Origin: Mercenaria mercenaria
Lineage: Eukaryota > Mollusca > Bivalvia > Venerida > Veneridae
DNA: 64,000 nt
Direction: 5' to 3'
Assembly (NCBI RefSeq): GCF_021730395.1
Contig: NC_069377.1
Coordinates: forward strand, 43,788,501 to 43,852,500
Part shown: positions 11,855 through 21,999 of the stretch, one piece after another
Layout: every line of letters begins with the position of its first letter
Numbering within the stretch: the first letter of the stretch is position 1
Program-made: the position numbers and the translations under genes
Notes under the pieces: model-generated
Told to the model about the DNA's origin: nothing
Databases searched by the model: none
The model's input: the letters and a program-made list of their open reading frames with translations, nothing else

Positions 11855-12091
11855 TGAGCCGTGCCATGAGAAAACCAACATAGTGGGTTTGCAACCAGCA
11901 TGGATCCAGACCAGCCTGCGCATCCGCGCAGTCTGGTCAGGATCCATGCTGTTCGCTTTCAGATCCTATTGCAATTAGAGAAACTGTTAGCGAACAGCAT
12001 GGATCCTGACCAGACTGCGGGGATGCGCAGGCTGGTCTGGATCCATGCTGGTCGCAAACCCACTATGTTGGTTTTCTCATGGCACGGCTCA
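11855..12091. mobile_element. 237-bp foldback MITE, family D (D1), near-perfect palindrome
   Basis: The arms run from TGAGCCGTGCCATGAG to its inverse CTCATGGCACGGCTCA and stay complementary for about 100 bp each side (CAGCATGGATCCAGACC against GGTCTGGATCCATGCTG). A 30-40 bp loop around GCAATTAGAGAAACTG separates them. RNA from it would form one long hairpin. A second copy at 34914 lacks most of the left arm. Confidence 0.85.
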
Positions 12092-12779
12092 TATATTGTT
12101 TGCTGAAGTTCCTTAAAATCAGTTTCACAGAACAATGGAACTACAATGGAAAACAGACATATGGTGAAAATAACACATTTGTAACAACTTTTTACAGAAT
12201 TCTGGAAATGTAACCAAAGAAAACGTGTGTTTACTGTTGTTAAGGGAAAACTAGATTTGTAAAAACGAGTTTAAATTATTGTTTATCTAAAGTATCCGTG
12301 CATATTTTTCAGCTTTATTTTGACTTGTTTTACAAAAAGTAATATTTTAAACAAAGGTTTATTCATTCTTCATTTCACTACTCAAAGAATAGGCTACACT
12401 GTTGTAGTCAACCATTTGTTGGACTCATTGTGTCAGTTTGGTTAAGCTTATATCTCAGAAAACACTAGAGAAAATAGATTGAAACTTTACACATTATTGT
12501 AAATACAACATTCTTTGTCAGTATTTCATAGTATAGCTTGTACACTTTTGTTTATGTTCCAGAAAGCATTATCTGATTAAGTGTTTTGAAATGTCATTAA
12601 TTCCCTTTAATTAATTATATATGTTTAAAGGTACTCCTATTATTTAAATGTACATATATAAAGTTATCAGTTTTGCTTAAATAACATATCTGCTCATTTT
12701 TATATACATCTAGTCCTTTAGCTGATTTAGTAATGTATTTGTATTTATGCTAAATGTAAGATTTCATTTGTCTCCCTTT
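12092..12779. other. unassigned AT-rich sequence
   Basis: No exon, RNA gene or repeat was recognised here. Confidence 0.4.
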
Positions 12780-12888
12780 CCATACTACTCGGAATGCTTG
12801 AGGAAAACTTGAGAGAATGAGTTAGAGGAAAACTTAGCAGTATAAATTTAGTAGGGGAAACTTTCGGAGTGTTAGTTGAGAGAGAAAT

Positions 12889-13464
12889 GGGGCCTCTGTG
12901 GCCCGGTGGTTAAGGTTGCTGACTTTAAACTTCTTGCTCCTAACTGATGTGGGTTGTCCCTCATTTCTTCATGTGAGGAAGCCATCCATCTGGTTTTATT
13001 ATTATTATTATACCAGATTTATATAGCGCCCTTTTCATGATCAATTTCACGTTCAGAGGCGCTTTACATAGTTCAAATGCAGCCACACAGGGCACATAAT
13101 TCATCCTCTACTAGTACAGACACAGAGCGATCTGACCAGAGGGACAGAGTGAGACAAAGCCCCCACGACAGAGAGATCAGAAATCAGATACAGGCTTGTC
13201 CGGCTAACTTAGCCTAGCACTTTGTGAATAGACAGCCTGTTTCTTTAACGTGCCCAGTGTATAGCACTGATACACGCAAGGATTGCCTAGGTTCCTGACC
13301 AGTACACCTCTAGCTTATGGAAGGTCGGTGGTTCTACCCAGTTGATGAAATAATGCCCCAAGGTGCACCAGGGGTCTTCCTCCACCATCAAAAGCTGGAA
13401 AGTTGCATATGAGCTATGACTGTGACAGTATGACATTAAACCCAACAAAAACAAAACAAAAAAA
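12889..13464 (+). mobile_element. tRNA-derived SINE (S1), interrupted
   Basis: The head GGCCCGGTGGTTAAGG resembles a Pol III box A. The box B region is weak (TGTGGGTTGTCCC). The body continues GGAAGCCATCCATCTGG, breaks, and resumes at about 13313 with GGAAGGTCGGTGGTTCTACC and CACCAGGGGTCTTCC. It ends in an A-rich tail (CAACAAAAACAAAACAAAAA). The break is filled by another element of about 319 bp. The same SINE body appears at 41728 (CATCCAGCTGGATTAC, GGTCGGCGGTTCTACC). Confidence 0.75.
12994..13312 (-). mobile_element. short element with (TAA)n tail inserted in SINE S1
   Basis: On the - strand it ends AGGGCGCTATATAAATCTGG followed by (TAATAA)n, typical of short retroposons or LINE 3' tails with TAA repeats. 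It separates the two halves of S1 at CATCTGG and CTTATGG. The interior has GCACGTTAAAGAAACAGGC. The exact family is not named with confidence. Confidence 0.6.
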
Positions 13465-13740
13465 GTTGATAGAGAAGTTCTTTGGAGTGTTAGTTTGGTA
13501 GTGTAACCTTGAGAGTGTTAATTTGGCATGGAAAAACTTAGGAATGTTAGTTTGGTAATGGAAAAATTGGGAGTGTTAGTTGATAGAAGAGAACTTGGGA
13601 GTGTAATTTTGGTAGGGGAAAACTTGGGAATATTAATTGATAGATAAAATCTTGGGAGTGTTAGTTTGGTAGGTGTTAATTTGGTAGGGAAAACTTGGAA
13701 GTGTTAGTTTGGTGGGGGAAAACTTGGGAGTGTTAGTTAA

Positions 13741-14615
13741 CATTTTTTGTGAATAAATGGCAATATGGAGAATATGCTCTTGATATATTTTGTCTTTTCG
13801 ACTGTCCATTTCTCCATCCTTCAGTCGCAAAAGATAGATCCAGCATTTACTTTTATAGTTACTGTACAAGAGATTTTGTCATAAAACCAGTTTTATAGAT
13901 GGTGCATTATTTGGAAAATAAGCAAGTCTTTCACTTCAGTTCAATATAATTATGAAAATATGGTATTTGTACTAGCAAATATGACAAATGTTGCTATTGG
14001 TAAGGAGCTTCTATTTCTAAGGAGTTGTCTTGGTAAATTCCATGTTTTTTTACACATTGCTTTCTCTGTTGAACACAGAAAATGAACTGATTTTTGTCCT
14101 ATATGTGAATGTATAGTACCTGCTGTAGCAGGTTATAGTGTCGGAACAAGTAACTAATTTTTAGTGAAGCTACGACCCTTACACTTACAGTGACTTACTT
14201 TTTTGCATACCATTTACATTTCCTCGACTTTGGATGAAGAAATTGTTGTGATGTTGTCATATTTTTAATTTCCAGTGTTTTGCTCTTCATATATACTCTA
14301 TCCTGTGAAATCACTATGACTGCTGCAACCAGGTATCAGGCAATGGTATGTTTATACAGTGTTTTCCCTGAGATTTCACTTAACACTTATAATGCTTCAA
14401 GGACTTAACACTTGTAATGCTTCAATGATTTGTGGTTATATGTGGTATATTTCATGTTCTTGCCAGGGTTTGATAATTCATTCCAGTAACAGAATAATAA
14501 TATATTTTATTTATTTATCTTAACAGTTCATTTTGTATGCACATTAATGCGTTTTGTGAACTATCATTTATACTCTACATATTAAAATGGAAAAATATGT
14601 CTGTGTTTGATATTT
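13741..14615. other. unassigned sequence with one weak exon candidate
   Basis: At about 14276-14332 an acceptor-like TTTCCAG and a donor-like GTATCAGG flank 57 nt open in one frame (LLFIYTLSCEITMTAATR). No family is recognised and the support is weak. The rest is AT-rich and unassigned. Confidence 0.25.
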
Positions 14616-15298
14616 TAGCTCATATATATAGCAAGGTGAGCTCTTGTGATCGCTTATGTTTGTTGTCTATCACCATGTAGTGTGAACACTCAAGATGTCA
14701 CAGTTTTTGCCCAGACTTGAACTTAGTGGTAATGTTTGCCTGAATGAAATCTTTGACACACTCGATATTGGGAAATTGGGGTTAAAAACTAGGTCAGTAG
14801 GTCAAATCATTGGAAAATCATTTCAAATACTCTTGAGGCTACATTTCTACCTGATCTTTATGAAACATGATGAGAATGTCTATAAAATCTGTGTCAAATT
14901 CAAAGTCAAAATCTTGGTCAAATCAAGGAAAAATTAGTTAACACTCTAGAGGCCAGATTTGTCTACCTTCCTTTGAAGGTTTGTTTTTAATGAAATAAAG
15001 GTTCTATGGGTTATCTTACTGGGTGAAATACAAGGTCAGTATATCAGATCATAGATGAACCTTCTTAACACTACATAAGTCACAATTTCGACCAATCAAC
15101 ATGAAACTGTCGGAAGTTTGTCTTTATAAATTCAAGTTGAGCATGAAACTGGATTCAAAAGTTGGTCACTTGGTCAAATCAAATGAAACATTTGTTAACA
15201 ATCTAGAGGCCACCTTTTGTAAAATACAATGACGTGCATGAAACATAATCAGTTGTCATCTTTATGAAATATATGTCAGTTACAAAACTTGGCATTTT

Positions 15299-15838
15299 TA
15301 GCTCGACTATACGAAGTATAAGGAGAGCTATCCTACTCGACCCGGTGTCGGCGTCTTTCCGCGTCCCCACCTTGGTTAAAGTTTTTTTACACTTTCGCTT
15401 TTTTCAACTTATCTCTGTAATTACTTGATGGATTTGATTCAAACTTGAAATAGTTATTCCTCATCATCACCCACATCATCTGGCATAAGGGCTATAGCTC
15501 TTGCACCAATATTTCATGATTTATCTCCCCTTTCCACTTAGTTTTTAAGGTTAAAGTTTTGATGCACTTTCACTCTATCTCTGTTATTACGGAATGGATT
15601 TGATTCAAACTTAAAATAATTGTTCAACATCATCACCCACATCATATGACACAAGATGTATAAATCTGGCACAAATTTTTCATGAATTATTCCCCCTTTT
15701 TACTTAGAATTTCAGGTTAAAGTTTTGATGCACTTTCACTCTATCTCTGTTTTTACTGAATGGATTTGATTCAAACTAAAAAAGTTGTTCAGCATAATCA
15801 CCGATGCCATATAGACGTCTCCTGTGACAGCTCTTGTT
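15299..15838 (+). mobile_element. HINE/pearl-like element family B, nested in A4
   Basis: It starts TTTTTAGCTCGACTATACG, has GGTGTCGGCGTC, then units with CACTTTCACTCTATCTCTG and GGATTTGATTCAAACT. It ends GTGACAGCTCTTGTT. The unit sequence differs from B4 although the ends agree, showing that ends and core are exchangeable. Confidence 0.75.
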
Positions 15839-16108
15839 GGGTAACAAGGTAATTACGTCAATATATCAGTTACAAAACTTGGTCATTTGGGGGAAAAATA
15901 AATAGGTAACTATGTCAGAGCATAGGAAGACCTTGTCAACACATTACAGCCAGGCCACACTTTCTTTGTGGTATACATGAAACTTGGTTAGAATGTCTGT
16001 CCTCTTGAAATTAAGATCAAGTTTGAAATTTGGTCACATTAGGTTAAAAGGTGGGCCACTTCGACAAATCATAGAAATATGTTCTTAATTATGTAGAGAC
16101 AACATTTT

Positions 16109-16516
16109 TATACGCCCGAAGGGACATATTATGTTATGATGCCTGTCTGTCGGTCCGTCTGTTAGCAATTTCGTGTCTGCTCTGTAACTCGTGAACCTCT
16201 TGAAGCATTTCAAAGAAACTTGACATGAAAATGTTCACCACATCGAAACGACATGCAGAGCGCATGTTTTGGATGGCTCACTTCAAGGTCAAGGTCACAC
16301 TTAGGAGTCAAAGGTCATATGACTTTGTTTCGTGTCTGCTATGTTACTCTTGAACTGCTTGAAGGGTTTTAAAGAAACTTTGCACAAATGTTCACCAGAT
16401 CAAGACGATGTGCAGAGCACATGTTTCGGATGGCTCGCTTCAAGTTCAATGTCACACTTGGGGGTCAAAGGTCAAACCTTCGCACGTATATTGCTCCGCA
16501 TTGCTGTGCTCTTGTT
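16109..16516 (+). mobile_element. HINE-like element family E (E1), nested in A4
   Basis: 408 bp. It starts TTTTATACGCCCGAAGGG, followed by (CTGTCNGTC), and contains about two units with ACTTG.AC....ATGTTCACCA and TTCAAGGTCAAGGTCACAC. The 3' end has CTTCGCACGTATA (inverse of TATACGCCCGAAG, two mismatches), a small hairpin CGCATTGCTGTGC and CTCTTGTT. Confidence 0.75.
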
Positions 16517-17065
16517 ACTACTTGATCTGCATGAAGCCTGGTAAAAAAAATGAACGCTCTCAAGTTTGAAACAGGATCATCTTTGGCTGAAAAACAAGGT
16601 TATTAAGTAAAGTCATGGAATAACGTGGTTATTGTTACTCATGCGGTCACATCATTAGCTTGACTATTCAATGAATATATAAAGCTACTGGACTCACCTA
16701 CTCATCCGCGTTGGCAGCCTGATTTGGTTAAGTCTTTGTAAGCTGGTATCTCAGGTATCACTTGCAGGAATGGATTGAAACTTCACACACTTATTCACTG
16801 TGATAAACTGACTTACACTGCTAAGGTTCCAGAACTCCATTTCGCTTTTTTACAAAATTATGCCCCTTTTCATCTCGACAGTTTGAAGAATAGGTAGAGC
16901 TATTGGACTCACCCAAGCGTTGGTGTCTGCATCCCAGTTTGGATAAGTTTTTGTATGTAAGCTGGTATCTCAGTAACCACTTGTGGGAATAGATTGAAAG
17001 TTAACACTTTCTGATTTACATTGCACAGTTTATTATTTCTAACTATTTCCTTTTTAATAAAATTA

Positions 17066-19843
17066 TCCCTCAAAATTTTGGAGGGGGCACTAATAGAGTT
17101 GCCCTTGTTCGTCTGTCCTTCCATCCATCCGTCCGTCCGAATTTGTGTCGTTCATATCTTCAAAAGTATTCGACCCAGAGTCATCAAACCTCGGGATTGT
17201 TATTCAGCATTGAATCTCACACAGTGGGACCCAAGTTACTGCCCTTGACTTGGTCAAAAATACACATAAAAAGGGCCTAAATACATGTGGCATGTATCTC
17301 AAAAAATATTTGACCCAGTATTATAAAGCATTACAGGAATATTATTTAGCATGTGAAGTTGTGCATCAGGGGGTTTTTTAGAGACATCACTCAGTCAGAC
17401 CAGAGTTATTGCCCTTGTCTTAGTCAAAAATACACATAAAAAAGGCCTAAATACATGTGGCATGTATCTCAAAAAGTATTTGACCCAGAGTCATCAAACC
17501 TTGGGATTGTTATTCAGCATTGGATCTCACTCGGTCAGACCAGAGTTATTGCCTTTGTCTTAGTCAAAAATACACATAAAAAGGGCCTAAATACATGTGG
17601 CATGTATCTCAAAAAATATTTGACCCAGTATTATAAAGCATTACAGGAATATTGTTTAGCATGTGAAATTGTGCATCAGGGGGTTTTGTTAGAGACACCA
17701 CTCAGTCAGACCAGTGTTATTGCCCTTGACTTAGTAAAAAATATGCATAAAAAGATATAAAAGTTGTGTCGCACATATCTCAAAAGGTATATGACATAGG
17801 GTCATGAAACATCATAGGAATATTATTCAGCATGTGAAGTTGTGCACCTGGGACTTTGTTCTTGATCTTTTTTAGCTCACCTGTCACAAAGTGACAAGGT
17901 GAGCTTTTGTGATCGCGCAGCGTCCGTCCGTCCGTGCGTAAACTTTTGCTTGTGACCACTCTAGAGGTCACATTTTTCATGGAATCTTTATAGAAATTGG
18001 TCAGAATGTTTACCTTGATGATATCTAGGTCAAGGTCGAAACTGGGTCACGTGCGGTCAAAAACTAGGTCAGTAGGTCTAAAAATAGAAAAACCTTGTGA
18101 CCTCTCTAGAGGCCATATATATCACAAGATCTTCATGAAAATTGGTTTGAATGTTCACCTTGATGATATCTAGGTCAAGTTCGAAACTGGGCCAAGTGCC
18201 CTCAAAAACTAGGTCAGTAGGTCAAATAATAGAAAAACCTTGTGACCTCTCTAAAGGCCATATTTTTCATGGGATCTGTATGAAAGTTGGTCTGAATGTT
18301 CACCTTGATGATATCTAGGTCAAGTTTGAAACTGGGTCATGTGCGGTCAAAAACTAGGTCAGTAGGTCTAAAAATAGAAAAACCTTGTGACCTCTCTAGA
18401 GGCCATACTCTTGAATGGATCTTCATGAAAATTGGTCGGAATGTTCACCTTGATGATATCTAGGTCAGGTTCGAAACTGGGTCAGGTGCGGTCAAAAACT
18501 AGGTCAGTAGGTCTAAAAATAGAAAAACCTTGTGACCTCTAGAGGCCATATTTTTCAAGAGATCTACATGAAAATTGATCAGAATGTTCACCTTGATGAT
18601 ATCTAGGTCAGGTTTGAAACTGGGTCAGGTGCGGTCAAAAACTAGGTCAGTAGGTCTAAAAATAGAAAAACCTTGTGACCTCTCTAGAGGCCATATTTTT
18701 CAAGAGATCTTCATGAAAATTGATCAGAATGTTCACCTTGATAATATGTAGGTCTAGTTCGAAACTGGGTCACATGCGGACAAAAACTAGGTCAGTAGGT
18801 CAAAAAATAGAAAAACCTTGTGACCTCTCTAGAGGCCATACTCTTGAATGGATCTTCATGAAAATTGGTCAGAATGTTCACCTTGATGATATCTAGGTCA
18901 AGTTTGAAACTAGGTCACGTGCCGTCAAAAACTAGGTCAGTAGGTCAAATAATAGAAAAACCTTGTGACCTCTCTAGAGGCCATATTTTTCAATGGATCT
19001 TCATGAAAATTGGTCAGAATTTTTATCTTGATAATATCTAGGTCAAGTTCAAAACTGGGTCACATGAGCTCAGAAACAGTCAAACTAGGTCACTATGTCA
19101 GATAATAGAAAAAACGACGTCATACTCAAAACTGGATCATGTGGGAACAGGTGAGCGATTCAGGACCATCATGGTCCTCTTGTTTTAGTCAGTTATGGCC
19201 CTTGATTGTCAAAAATATGCATCAATGGGATACAAGTTTGTGTCATATGTATCTCAAAAAGTATTTGACTTTTAGAGTTATAAAACATTAGGGAATTGTT
19301 ATATAGCGTGTGAAGTTGTGCACCTGATGTTCTGTCCGCCAGATTGGAGTTATAGTCCTTGACATAGTGAAAAATACACATACAGTGCTTATGTTGCGTA
19401 TATCTTAAAAAAGATTCACATAACCTCATGAAACCATGTAGGAATATTATCCATTATGTAAATTTATGCACCAGAGTTTGTTAGGGTTTTTTCACTTTGC
19501 AAGACCAGAGTTATGGCCCTTGACTTAGTCAAAAAATAAAAGTTTGTGCCACATGTATGTCAAAGTGTATTTGACCTAGAGTCATAAAACATTAGAGGAT
19601 TGTTTTATAGCATATGAAGTTTTACACCAGGTGTTCTCTTTGGTAGTTTACTTAGCTAGGTCAGAGTTATGGTCCTTCATTAAGTGAAAATACACACATA
19701 AAGTTTTTAAAGGTTTGTGTTGCAAACATCTTAAAAATTGTTTAACCTTGAGTCATAAAACCATGTATAATGACAAGAGTGGGGGTGGAGGTGGGGTGGG
19801 GGGGATGGGGGGGTGCACCTGTGTCCTATGGACACACATCTAG
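17066..19843 (+). mobile_element. nonautonomous Helitron (Hel2) with tandem core, interrupted
   Basis: The 5' end is A|TC at 17065-17067 in TCCCTCAAAATTTTGGAGGG, a potential hairpin. The 3' end is a TGTGTCCTATGGACACA hairpin plus CATCTAG at 19843, followed by T. This A|TC...CTAG|T arrangement is diagnostic of Helitrons. The core units alternate about 170 and 140 bp (ATACATGTGGCATGTATC at 17281, 17451 and 17591). It is split at 17873 by A3 and resumes at 19185. Without A3 it is about 1.47 kb and noncoding. Confidence 0.8.
17873..19184 (+). mobile_element. HINE/pearl-like family A, innermost copy (A3)
   Basis: It starts TTTTTAGCTCACCTGTCAC and ends GGACCATCATGGTCC plus CTCTTGTTTT. Seven to eight 145-bp units are very similar to those of A2, with CTAGAGGCCATATTTTTC and GATGATATCTAGGTCA. 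It is inserted at a T-run in Hel2. It looks the youngest of the stack. Confidence 0.85.
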
Positions 19844-20629
19844 TTGGTATGTCAGTACATTCTTATGGGAATGAAACTTCATTCTTCACTTGTTCACTGT
19901 CATGATCCATCTTGCAGTGCAAGGGTTCCATAACTCTACTTTGCATTTTTACAAAATCATACCCCTTTTTCGACTTGGCAGTTTTTGGTTACGTTTTTGT
20001 ATGTAATCTCGGTATTAACTACTGGGAATGGATTGAAGTTTCACACGCTTGTTCACTGAGATGATTTGACATGCAATGCACAGGCTTCATAACTCTACTT
20101 TGCACTTTTACAAAATTATGCCCCATTTTCGACTAAGCAATTTTTGGTTTTGTTTTGTATGTAAGCTGGTAGCTCCGTACCCACTAGTGGGAATGAATTG
20201 AAACTTAACACACTTGTCCACTGTGATGAACTGACATGCATTGTACATGAACTGACAATCATTGTACAGATTCAGTAACTCGGTTTTACATCTTTACAAA
20301 ATTGTGCCATCATTCAATTGACAAGGCTGTTGAAATAGTCTAGACTTGCTGTCCGCAGCTTTTGTTTGGCTTAGCAAACTCTACTTTGCATTTTTACAAA
20401 ATTATGCCCCTTTTAAGACTTAGCAAATTTTGGTCAAATTTTTGTATATAACCTGGTATCTCAGTACCCACTGATGGGAACTTCACACACTTATTCACCG
20501 CGATGTACTGACTTGCACGAAAAACCTTACAGGTTCCATAAAAACAGGCCACCTTTTCGACTTTTGTCTTCATTCGTTAGCAAGACTGTTGGATAGTCGA
20601 GCGTTGCTGTCCTACGACAGCTGTTGTTT

Positions 20630-20831
20630 TCCTGTCCAGTTTTTTCCTGAACTATCAGAATCGAAGCTGGGATATCAGAAGGTAGGATAGAAGAGCGATA
20701 TAGATCTAGTTCCACGTTGACACTCCTGTTTTTAAGGTAGGCAAGAATATAAGGATCTTACATGCCTTTCTGTGCAAGACAGGTTTTCCCTACCCGAGGG
20801 ACAGTGTGGAATGAAAAACCGAGCGTTAGCG
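20630..20831. other. unassigned sequence
   Basis: Short spacer between the nested stack and repeat G. No gene is recognised. Confidence 0.4.
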
Positions 20832-21085
20832 TTGATTTCCCGCGCTTTGTTTAAATACGCTGCTGTAGGAAAATAGTTCTAAGAAGAAAGTATTTCGTTT
20901 GATTTTATTTTAATTTGGTATGCAAGGAAAAAAGATTCTATCACTGGCTGTAAGTGCAGATGGGAATATCCGGCTCTCGGGTAACTGTTTACCGGTTACT
21001 CTGCGAGTCTCGTTACCGCCGTAAACAGTTACCCTCGAGGCCGGATATTCCCATCTGCACCTGCAACCGGTGAAAGAACCTTATA
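20832..21085. mobile_element. foldback repeat G, copy 1
   Basis: A stem of more than 40 bp forms between AAGTGCAGATGGGAATATCC (20950) and its inverse GGATATTCCCATCTGCACC (21043). An inner stem GGTAACTGTTTAC pairs with GTAAACAGTTACC. The upstream block CCCGCGCTTTGTTTAAATAC and TACGCTGCTGT is shared with copy 2 at 52123. Confidence 0.75.
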
Positions 21086-21294
21086 ATCTGCATCATTCTG
21101 AAGGTGCTCGAGACTCCGTGCAGAACTTACTGGCAAACCTACCATACAATGAGTTATTGTTACTGTGTTATATAATAGGCATGTTCCATTGTCTAAGTAT
21201 TGCACTTGTATCATGTAGATTATAATGACCTTTGAGAGTGTTATTCATATTGGGTCTCGAACCCTAACTTGGTATATCCTGACAAGTAAATGAC

Positions 21295-21630
21295 ATAACA
21301 GACGTAATTCATATTTATGTTAATTATCTAAAACAAAAAAATATATTTTACCTTTAAGAAAAACAATTTTATTATTTTTTCCCAAATTTATCAGGCGAGC
21401 TCATAAAAATGTGAAAATAAGGGGTACAAGTATATTGTAAATAAAGTTGGATTGGAAAAGGTGTTCTTAAATGCTCCTAAAATGCCCCAGAATACAGGAA
21501 ATGAAGCGCTGAATTTCAAAATTGTCCGTGGGGGTGGGGGGTGAAGGCGACCTCTAGCTGGTCTGCTACTTTTCTATTTCAGCCTTTTTAAAAAGAACAT
21601 GTTTGTCATAGTAAGGGAGTGATGGTTCGG
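21295..21630 (+). repeat. dispersed repeat H, copy 1
   Basis: About 330 bp match 53228-53505 in the opposite orientation. Shared blocks include GACGTAATTCATA, TTTACCTTTA, GAGCTCATAA, AATGTGAAAATAAGGGGTA, AAAAGGTGTTCTTAAATG and the GTCGTAGTAA / GTCATAGTAA region near GGTTCGGTCGG. The interior has a small gap. Family unknown. Confidence 0.65.
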
Positions 21631-21999
21631 TCGGAAATTGGCTGGATCCGCGCATGCTGTACAAGTCATCATTAGTTAAATAGTAAATTATCGTTGAAGT
21701 TACTAAATAAATCCCCTTCTGTTTGGTCTTTCACCGGCTACTACGCGCCTGAAACATTTACCAATAACCCATTAAAAGTTACATTTTTATGTGAAGTCTG
21801 AACTGATATGTAAAACTAAACAATTAAGTGGACAGGGTTTATGATACAATTAACCGCTGGGGATATTAATTTTGCAAAAGTATCAATAAATTTTAAAGCT
21901 TTGATATACATGATCAGCCAGCCGATCAATTCTGTATGACAAAGACAAAAGTGCATTGATTTATTTGAGTCTGGAGACGAAACAATCAAGTGAAAAAAC

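Larger units (their letters stand above)
12780..13740. repeat. 29-bp minisatellite, split by a SINE
   Basis: Units of about 27-30 bp (GGGAGTGTTAGTTTGGTA plus GGGAAAACTT) run from 13465 to 13740, with starts at 13542, 13571, 13599, 13629 and 13656. Older units lie at 12790-12888. The SINE at 12889-13464 sits between the two blocks, so it inserted into a pre-existing minisatellite. Confidence 0.75.
14616..16655 (+). mobile_element. old HINE-A copy (A4) carrying later insertions
   Basis: The diverged 5' end TTTTAGCTCATATATATAG..AAGGTGAGCTCTTGTGATC is followed by decayed 145-bp units (AAAAACTAGGTCAGTAGGTC at about 14785, CTAGAGGCCA at 14947 and 15203). It is interrupted by a B element (15299-15838) and by an E element (16109-16516). 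A unit resumes after each with matching words (CAGTTACAAAACTTGG on both sides of the B insertion). Its right end is not found beyond the B1 insertion at 16656. Confidence 0.65.
16873..20367 (+). mobile_element. HINE/pearl-like family B, second level of the stack (B2)
   Basis: The 5' end CTCGACAGTTTGAAGAATAG followed by GAGCTATTGGACTCACCC is at 16873. The 3' end AATAGTCTAGACTTGCTG, then CTTTTGTTT, is at 20331-20367. Its core units (GTAAGCTGGTATCTCAGTA; CTCTACTTTGCATTTTTAC) are present both before 17065 and after 19844, so the Helitron lies inside it. Confidence 0.6.
16656..20629 (+). mobile_element. HINE/pearl-like family B, outermost copy of a stack (B1)
   Basis: A diverged 5' end TTAGCTTGACTATTC is at 16656. 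The 3' end GGATAGTCGAGCGTTGCTG plus ACAGCTGTTGTTT is at 20590-20628. The unit is interrupted at 16873 (TTATGCCCCTTTTCAT) and resumes at 20369 (TTAGCAAACTCTACTTTGC), so 16873-20367 is an insertion. Confidence 0.6.

Noticed and set aside
11900-12106. 68-codon frame
   Set aside because: Lies in the palindromic MITE D1 and reads the arm forward and back.
17455-17760. 101-codon frame
   Set aside because: Spans Hel2 tandem units and repeats the same peptide.
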